This document shows positions 5,649 to 9,944 of a stretch of 9,944 nt of DNA, one piece after another; position 1 is the first letter of the stretch; every line of letters begins with the position of its first letter. The notes below the pieces were generated by a model. That model was given only the letters and a program-made list of their open reading frames with translations, had not been told where the DNA came from and searched no databases. The stretch lies in the NCBI GenBank assembly GCA_003644335.1, contig QNCB01000021.1, positions 1 to 9,944 of the forward strand, given 5' to 3'. Both the position numbers and the translations under genes were made by a program. This stretch comes from Planctomycetota bacterium. GTDB taxonomy: Bacteria; Planctomycetota; Phycisphaerae; SM23-33.

Positions 5649-6908
5649 ATGTCGCGTGATACTATTCTCGATAATGCACAAGCTAATTATCTCCGAGCTA
5701 AGGAAATGCTCTGCAGCGAGTTTGGCGAGGGGTTGCTGAGCAAAATTCAAGAGCCTAAGGAGCGGATCGAATTTCGCATAGGCCCGCAGCTGAGGGACGG
5801 CAAGATACGTGTTTTCAAGGCGTATATCGTGCGACACAACGACGCGATGGGCCCAAGCAAGGGCGGCATTCGCATGACGCCGGGCGTTACGCTGGCGGAT
5901 GTTACGGGCTTGGCAATGGAGATGACCTGGAAGTGCGCGTTGATGGGCCTGCCCTTCGGCGGCGGCAAGAGCGGCATCGTCGCTGACCACCACGACCTGT
6001 GCGAACACGACAAGGAGACGCTCATCCGCAGCTTCACCCGTGGCGCCCATCGGCACATCGACCCGCAAATTTACATCCCCGCGCCGGACATGGGCACGAA
6101 CGAAGCTGACATGGGCTATATAAAGGATACCATCGCATATTCCGAAGGCGTCTCCAGCACGCATGGCTGCTATGTCACCGGCAAGCCCGTGATACTAGGC
6201 GGCATCCCAGGCCGACGCGAAGCCACCGGCAGCGGCGTGGTTATGACGACCGTAAAAGCGATGGAAAAACTCGGCATGAATGTCGAGGGAGCACGGGCTG
6301 TGGTGCAGGGGTTTGGCAATGTAGGGTCGGTCGCAGCGAAGGGACTATACGACTTGGGCGTGAAAATTATCGCGGTGTCCGACCTGAACGGAGCGGTGCG
6401 AAACGACGCTGGGCTGGACATACCAGCTATGATCGCCCACGAAGCTGCAAGCGGCGGGGTTAGCAACTTCGCGCCCAGCGAAGCTTGCGACGGAAAAGAA
6501 ATGCTCGAACTGCCCTGCGACCTGCTGGTATTGGCTGCGGCGGAAAGTCAGATAACCGAGGAAAGTGCCCCGCGAATTTCCGCCAAGCTGATAGCCGAGG
6601 GTGCCAACAGCCCGATAACCCCAGCTGCGGACGAAATCCTCGCAGCCAAGGGTGTGGAGATAATTCCGGACATCCTCTGCAACGCCGGGGGCGTGTTCGT
6701 GTCGTATCTCGAATATACCCAGGAAACGCAGAACGAACAAATGACCGAGCAGCAGGTGCATCAACGACTGGCTGAGCGGATGAGCCGACGGTTCGCGGAA
6801 GTTTCGACCCTGGCCAAGGAGAAAAATCTGCACATGCGAGACGCCGCGATGTACCTGGCCCTGCGAAACGTCTGCAACGCCCTGATAGCAAGAGGCACAC
6901 TGCCCTAA
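5649..6908 (+). CDS. gdhA: Glutamate dehydrogenase (Glu/Leu/Phe/Val dehydrogenase family)
   Basis: Cytosolic, probably hexameric amino-acid dehydrogenase that interconverts glutamate with 2-oxoglutarate and ammonium; 419 residues, typical of the short bacterial/archaeal type. Substrate and catalytic residues are Lys71 (GPSKGGIRM), Lys95 (MTWKCALMG), Lys107 (PFGGGKSGI) and Asp147 (PAPDMGT). These match Lys89, Lys113, Lys125 and Asp165 of Clostridium symbiosum GDH with a constant offset. The nucleotide-binding motif GFGNVG is at 221-226, and the acidic Asp245 at the end of the next strand favours NAD. The start at 5649 is set by AAAGGA (5636-5641), 7 nt upstream; an ATG at 5622 has no such site. 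Leucine or valine dehydrogenases share the fold, but the Lys71/Lys95 context and the length favour glutamate. It stands alone, convergent with the nickel importer operon. Confidence 0.94.
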   Translation: MSRDTILDNAQANYLRAKEMLCSEFGEGLLSKIQEPKERIEFRIGPQLRDGKIRVFKAYIVRHNDAMGPSKGGIRMTPGVTLADVTGLAMEMTWKCALMGLPFGGGKSGIVADHHDLCEHDKETLIRSFTRGAHRHIDPQIYIPAPDMGTNEADMGYIKDTIAYSEGVSSTHGCYVTGKPVILGGIPGRREATGSGVVMTTVKAMEKLGMNVEGARAVVQGFGNVGSVAAKGLYDLGVKIIAVSDLNGAVRNDAGLDIPAMIAHEAASGGVSNFAPSEACDGKEMLELPCDLLVLAAAESQITEESAPRISAKLIAEGANSPITPAADEILAAKGVEIIPDILCNAGGVFVSYLEYTQETQNEQMTEQQVHQRLAERMSRRFAEVSTLAKEKNLHMRDAAMYLALRNVCNALIARGTLP

Positions 6909-6914
6909 CGGCAA

Positions 6915-6971
6915 ATACGAAATACGAAATACGAAACAAATCCGAATATCGATATTCGATATTCGGATTTG
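6915..6971. repeat. 7-nt repeats plus 13-bp perfect inverted repeat between gdh and cbiO
   Basis: Three ATACGAA units (6915-6935) lead into a perfect inverted repeat: CAAATCCGAATAT (6937-6949) with ATATTCGGATTTG (6959-6971) around a 9-nt loop that is itself partly self-complementary. It fills the gap between two converging genes (gdh stop 6908, cbiO stop 6976) and ends 4 bp before cbiO. It may serve both as a transcript end, although it is AT-rich and lacks a T tract. The unit ATCCGAA inside the stem is the one found upstream of gdh. Confidence 0.8.
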
Positions 6972-6975
6972 CTTC

Positions 6976-7737
6976 TCAATGCGGATGCATATGTCGCAGA
7001 ACGTGAGGCCGCTCCAGGCCATGGGCAAGCATTAGGGGTTCATCGTTGAGAATGTCCAAAGTTTGGCCTTGGGCTACGATCTCGCCGCGGTCGAGAACTA
7101 TGACATGCTGACAGATTTCCGCGACCAGTTCGAGGTCGTGCGTAGCGATGATTTGAGCTACGGGAAGATTTTTCAACAGCTCCTTCAGCTCTCGCTTGCC
7201 GCGAGGGTCCAAGCCATTGGTCGGCTCGTCCAACGCCAAAACGCGGGCGTCGCACGCCAAGACCCCGGCCAGGCACGCGCGACGCTTTTCGCCCTGACTG
7301 AGATGGTGAGGCTGACGCTCGTCGAAACCAGCCAAACCGACCTGCTCCAGCGCCCGGGCAACGCCAGCGGAAAGCTCCTGCCCCGCCAAGCCCAGCTGCT
7401 GCGGGCCAAAAGCGACATCCTCCCACACCGTCGGACAAAAAAGCTGATCGTCCGGATCCTGAAACAACAGCCCGACGCTCGCTCGCACATCTCGCAGGTG
7501 AGGCTCAGCTACCGGAGTTTCAAAAACATGAACCGCGGGAGTTTGCGATTGCGATTTTTTCGGCGCGTGCTCGGGCAACAGGCCATTGAGATGCAGCAGG
7601 AGCGTACTCTTGCCAGCTCCGTTCGGGCCTATCAAGCCGACGCGTTGACCCTTGCCGATCGAAAAACTGACGCGGCGCAGGGCTTGGTTGCCATCGCTGT
7701 AACGATAGCTCAAATTGCAAACTTCCACCGCGGTCAT
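6976..7737 (-). CDS. cbiO: ECF-type Ni/Co transporter ATPase subunit CbiO/NikO
   Basis: Cytoplasmic ABC ATPase that powers the importer; 253 residues. Walker A GPNGAGKS (37-44), Q-loop LLFQDPDDQLF (90-100, Gln93), ABC signature LSQGE (146-150), Walker B VLALDE (166-171) and H-loop His200 (IIATHD) are all intact. DPDDQLF after the Q-loop is typical of ECF ATPases. The ATG at 7737 overlaps the cbiQ stop as ATGA, with AGAGG about 10 nt upstream; longer in-frame starts would only read cbiQ out of frame. The C-terminus ends HVLRHMHPH, four His in nine residues, which could bind metal. A single ATPase gene is present, so the complex probably uses a homodimer. It is the last gene of the operon. Confidence 0.95.
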   Translation of the reverse strand: MTAVEVCNLSYRYSDGNQALRRVSFSIGKGQRVGLIGPNGAGKSTLLLHLNGLLPEHAPKKSQSQTPAVHVFETPVAEPHLRDVRASVGLLFQDPDDQLFCPTVWEDVAFGPQQLGLAGQELSAGVARALEQVGLAGFDERQPHHLSQGEKRRACLAGVLACDARVLALDEPTNGLDPRGKRELKELLKNLPVAQIIATHDLELVAEICQHVIVLDRGEIVAQGQTLDILNDEPLMLAHGLERPHVLRHMHPH

Positions 7738-8369
7738 GTTCGCCAGCCTCTCGCGCACATCGCGTCGTAAATTCGTTCTGCCCGGCTTGACGTTCGCACG
7801 AACAAATGACCCACCACCGTCGCCCAGCGTCGCCAAACAAACCATCGGCTTTGCGAAAAAGTTCTGCTAGCCCGGGCGCGGTGCATTCGGCCTGCCTCTT
7901 CGAAAATCAGAAACAAATATCGGTACATCAACGCCAACGTGGTTACGATCAACGGCGGCACGCGAAGACGCCAAAGCGCACCGAGTATGTCGGAAAACCT
8001 GGTCGTCGCAGACAGCAAGACCATGCAAAAAAGACACAGCGTACTCCTGGTCAGCATGGAGAGAAAAATCCAAAAACCGTTAGGCTGAAAAAGCGAAAGC
8101 CCCGCTACGCACAAAACGAACGGCTCGACGAGAATCAGCCTTGCCAGCAAGTGTCCCAGCCCGACCCGCGAAACGAGCGCCACCGCCAGCAGCGCCCCAG
8201 CCCCAGCGGCGAAAGCGCCCCAGGCATCGCGAGGCAACAAGACCATCGCCACCACGAACAGAACCGCGACGATCAGCTTGGCCATCGGCGGGAAACTGTG
8301 GACGAAGCTCGCCCGGTGTTTGTACGGGCTTAGCAATACGCCGGCGAAAATACTACCGGTTTTGCCCAC
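7734..8369 (-). CDS. cbiQ: ECF-type Ni/Co transporter transmembrane T component CbiQ/NikQ
   Basis: Inner-membrane coupling subunit that links the metal-binding CbiM/NikM to the ATPase. Hydrophobic segments are at about 29-46, 50-68, 76-94, 99-120 and 138-157. The two cytoplasmic coupling motifs of the family are visible: RARASR (164-169) and ARG in MCARGW (206-208). It has 211 residues, a little shorter than many CbiQ proteins, because it stops directly after the second motif. The start is a GTG at 8369 with AGAGGA 6 nt upstream, which places the first 13 codons inside the end of the cbiM fusion gene. At its end it overlaps cbiO by ATGA, so all three genes are translationally coupled. Confidence 0.93.
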   Translation of the reverse strand: MGKTGSIFAGVLLSPYKHRASFVHSFPPMAKLIVAVLFVVAMVLLPRDAWGAFAAGAGALLAVALVSRVGLGHLLARLILVEPFVLCVAGLSLFQPNGFWIFLSMLTRSTLCLFCMVLLSATTRFSDILGALWRLRVPPLIVTTLALMYRYLFLIFEEAGRMHRARASRTFSQSRWFVWRRWATVVGHLFVRTSSRAERIYDAMCARGWRT

Positions 8370-9316
8370 TGTTGTTCCTCTCGATGATGGGTTTCAACAT
8401 CACAGCTCGGGCGAGAAGCCAAGCCAAACGCCACGACAACTCCCACGCACCCAGCCAGGCCTGTCGATATCACCGCCGAGCTAATATGCGGCGAGGCGTA
8501 ATCCGCAAAGGGCCAACCCACAAGCGGCGCCTGGGCCAGATGTTCGATGCCCAATCGCTGGGCTACCTTTTCCAGCCCGTCAGGCCAGGGGCACGCGAAA
8601 GGCGCTACGAAAATCGCCAAGCCGAGCGACGCCAAAACCCCATAGCCCAGCAACTCGCGATACCCCGCGTGAGACACAGGCTTGTCGCCGTCGAGCAGAA
8701 GCTCCGGGCGAAGCTGGGCAACCACCGCCACGACCAGCGTCGTAATCAGAGCTTCGCCCAGGCCTATTATCATGTGCATCCACACCATCGCGGGCAAGGC
8801 TACGCCCCAGGCTGCCGAGCCTGACAAGGCAAGTTCGCCGGCGCATATCACCGAAGCTGCCACCGTCGAGCACCACGCGCCAAAGGCTGTGCCTATCAAT
8901 ATACCCCGCAAACCGCCGCCGGTGAGTTTACAAATTGCGCGATAAATCGCATAGCCAACGACCGGGGCGACCACAGCCATATTCAGGGCATTCGCGCCCA
9001 AGGCTGTTACCCCGCCATCGGCAAACATGAAACATTGCAACACCAGCACGCACGTCATCACCAGCACCGCTGCACTTGGCCCCAGCAGCACCGCTGCCAA
9101 AACGCCGCCGATGAGGTGGCCACTCGTGCCACCAGCTACGGGAAAGTTTATCATCTGAGCGGCAAATACAAACGCCGCAGCCAAGCCGATGAGCGGCACA
9201 CGCCGGGCGGGAAAAGTCTTGCCAACTATTCGCAACGCAACACCAACGCTGGCCATAGCAACAGCACCGCTAGCGAGAACCGTCGGCGTGTTCAAAAAAC
9301 CGTCTGGAATGTGCAT
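8330..9316 (-). CDS. cbiM: CbiM/NikM substrate-binding membrane protein fused to a PDGLE (CbiN/NikN-like) domain
   Basis: Metal-recognition subunit of the Ni/Co ECF importer, 328 residues. The N-terminus MHIPDGF is the family hallmark. Met1, His2 and His67 (AGGTSGH, 61-67) match the nickel ligands reported for NikM2. Several TM helices fill 10-200 (for example 42-59, 70-96, 113-126, 138-159, 174-199). A second domain follows a linker at about 207-218: one helix (224-240), the diagnostic PDGLE at 245-249, and a last helix (281-300). This corresponds to a fused CbiN/NikN-like subunit. The tail ETHHREE is polar. The Shine-Dalgarno AAGGAG is 7 nt before the ATG. Divergent nikR and the palindrome over its promoter favour nickel over cobalt; nikMN would then be the better name. 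The call is firm, the metal moderately so. Confidence 0.94.
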   Translation of the reverse strand: MHIPDGFLNTPTVLASGAVAMASVGVALRIVGKTFPARRVPLIGLAAAFVFAAQMINFPVAGGTSGHLIGGVLAAVLLGPSAAVLVMTCVLVLQCFMFADGGVTALGANALNMAVVAPVVGYAIYRAICKLTGGGLRGILIGTAFGAWCSTVAASVICAGELALSGSAAWGVALPAMVWMHMIIGLGEALITTLVVAVVAQLRPELLLDGDKPVSHAGYRELLGYGVLASLGLAIFVAPFACPWPDGLEKVAQRLGIEHLAQAPLVGWPFADYASPHISSAVISTGLAGCVGVVVAFGLASRPSCDVETHHREEQQWAKPVVFSPAYC

Positions 9317-9320
9317 GTTA

Positions 9321-9398
9321 TACTCCTTGCCTGAAAACTACCTGGTTACGATTCAGCGAAACAACTTTGCTAAGGCAAAGAGTTTTACCACAGGCAAG
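9321..9398 (-). promoter_or_regulatory. Structured 5' leader of the Ni importer mRNA with stem reaching the ribosome binding site
   Basis: In the minus-strand transcript CUUGCCUG (9398-9391) can pair with CAGGCAAG (9333-9326), whose last bases AAG are part of the AAGGAG Shine-Dalgarno (9328-9323). The stem continues with AAAACU (9386-9381) and AGUUUU (9339-9334) past a UGGU bulge. A perfect hairpin, CUUUGC-CUUA-GCAAAG (9380-9365), stacks directly on it. The bulge UGGU could instead pair with ACCA (9346-9343), giving a pseudoknot or an alternative fold. I do not recognise a cobalamin riboswitch (no B12 box) or the NiCo riboswitch. Confidence 0.45.
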
Positions 9399-9416
9399 AA
9401 TGCGTGTAAAGAGAAA

Positions 9417-9443
9417 TTATTACATTTTTTCATTCGGTAATAA
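9417..9443. promoter_or_regulatory. Candidate NikR operator
   Basis: TTATTAC (9417-9423) and GTAATAA (9437-9443) are perfect inverted half-sites 13 bp apart, so their centres are 20 bp (about two helical turns) apart. That suits the tetrameric NikR, which binds spaced palindromes (GTATGA-N16-TCATAC in E. coli). One half-site covers the -10 and the other overlaps the -35 of the importer promoter, as expected for repression under nickel sufficiency. Confidence 0.6.
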
Positions 9444-9446
9444 CAA
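9417..9446 (-). promoter_or_regulatory. Promoter of the cbiM-cbiQ-cbiO operon
   Basis: On the minus strand TTGTTA (9441-9446), an 18-bp spacer and TAATAA (9417-9422) with a preceding TG form an extended -10 promoter. Transcription would start near 9410, giving a leader of about 94 nt that covers the folded region. Confidence 0.55.
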
Positions 9447-9467
9447 TGCCAGCCCAAAGCTACTTGC

Positions 9468-9496
9468 TTGTCCCGCAGGCTTATCTGGGCTAGTAT
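9468..9496 (+). promoter_or_regulatory. Candidate promoter of nikR
   Basis: TTGTCC (9468-9473), a 17-bp spacer and TAGTAT (9491-9496) precede the nikR ATG by about 31 bp. It lies 24 bp away from the palindrome, so nikR itself may not be blocked by a repressor bound there. Confidence 0.4.
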
Positions 9497-9527
9497 GGTT
9501 GGCGTAACGAAACGAAGGAGCCTTGCT

Positions 9528-9944
9528 ATGTCCAAACTCGTGCGATTAAGTCTGTCAATAGAACAACCTCTTTTCGAGCAGCTCGAAGCCCTCGTGGATA
9601 AGGGAGGCTATACGAACCGCTCAGAATTCGTTCGCAACCTCATCCGCAACAGACTGGTCGAGGAAGAGTGGGAAGGCGATGCCGAGGCGTTGGGGACGAT
9701 ATCGCTGCTGTTCGACCATCACGCCCGAGGCCTCGCCGCGAGGCTGACGCACAAACAACATCACTTCGCCGGCAAGGTCCTGGCAACGACGCATATCCAT
9801 CTCGACGAACACCTCTGCTCGGAGATGATAATGGTCCAAGGCCAAGCTGAGGATATCAAACAACTAGCCGACCAACTCGACCGGGAAAAAGGTGTCCTGC
9901 ACGCCAAGCTCGCGATAGGCTCAATCGGCAAGCGACTGTCATGA
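9528..9944 (+). CDS. nikR: Nickel-responsive transcriptional regulator NikR
   Basis: Tetrameric nickel sensor-repressor of 138 residues. The N-terminal ribbon-helix-helix DNA-binding domain (about 3-45) shows VRLSLS for the DNA-contacting strand and GYTNRSEFVRNLIR for the helices. The C-terminal ACT-like domain carries the square-planar nickel site His78 (KQHHF), His89 and His91 (THIHL) and Cys97, equivalent to His76, His87, His89 and Cys95 of E. coli NikR with a constant offset of two. The start at 9528 has AAGGAG (9515-9520) 7 nt upstream; an in-frame TTG at 9468 is not supported. It diverges from the ECF importer and most likely represses it when nickel is plentiful. The stop codon is the last three bases of the window, so its 3' flank is unknown. 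Confidence 0.97.
   Translation: MSKLVRLSLSIEQPLFEQLEALVDKGGYTNRSEFVRNLIRNRLVEEEWEGDAEALGTISLLFDHHARGLAARLTHKQHHFAGKVLATTHIHLDEHLCSEMIMVQGQAEDIKQLADQLDREKGVLHAKLAIGSIGKRLS

Noticed and set aside
7063..7770. 235-codon plus-strand frame across cbiO, and similar plus-strand frames at 7806-8333 and 8141-8824
   Set aside because: They lie opposite the well-supported cbiO, cbiQ and cbiM genes, are rich in Arg/Gln/Pro, and have no recognisable domain.
9317..9410. Cobalamin riboswitch upstream of cbiM
   Set aside because: The leader is too short (about 94 nt) and the conserved B12 box is not present.

Overview
The window holds nine complete protein genes and one partial gene, with short intergenic regions that are rich in repeats. 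It looks like a chromosomal segment of a moderately GC-rich, probably anaerobic or microaerophilic bacterium from sediment or a similar habitat. No phage, plasmid, transposase or CRISPR content is visible. Gene density, codon style and the repeat-filled gaps resemble what I remember of uncultured Planctomycetota (Phycisphaerae-like) and related PVC or sediment genomes. That assignment is inference only, because no marker gene is present.

Layout. Positions 1-1475 (minus strand): a 1-phosphofructokinase-family sugar kinase, followed by the N-terminal part of a HAD phosphatase/mutase that runs off the left edge, with an inverted repeat between them. Positions 1476-1843: a gene-free stretch packed with tandem, palindromic and inverted repeats. 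Positions 1844-3105 (minus): folB (dihydroneopterin aldolase) and a cation diffusion facilitator, spaced like an operon. Positions 3351-4126 (minus): crcB/fluC (fluoride channel) overlapping a DUF190 gene. Positions 4127-4328: a divergent promoter region serving crcB and gap. Positions 4329-5345 (plus): gap (GAPDH), ending in a strong intrinsic terminator. Positions 5346-5648: a long imperfect hairpin and 7-bp repeats. Positions 5649-6908 (plus): a hexameric-type glutamate dehydrogenase. Positions 6976-9316 (minus): a CbiM/NikM-PDGLE fusion, CbiQ and CbiO, which together form a complete ECF-type Ni/Co importer. Positions 9528-9944 (plus): NikR, the nickel-responsive repressor, divergent from the importer.

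How the genes work together. The right third is a self-contained nickel homeostasis module: importer operon, divergent NikR gene, a palindrome placed over the importer promoter, and a potentially structured leader whose stem runs into the importer's ribosome binding site. The middle is central metabolism (GAPDH, GDH) next to fluoride export. The left part is sugar-phosphate metabolism, folate synthesis and metal efflux.

The most notable non-coding observations are: (i) the foldable leader of the Ni importer mRNA; (ii) three genes (sugar kinase, folB, crcB) that lack a Shine-Dalgarno sequence and have a 17-bp-spaced promoter whose -10 box ends 6-7 nt before the ATG, suggesting leaderless transcripts; (iii) intergenic repeats with a 9-nt period and a shared CAC head, and with a 7-nt period, some folded into long hairpins. 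All were found by eye and have not been tested computationally.
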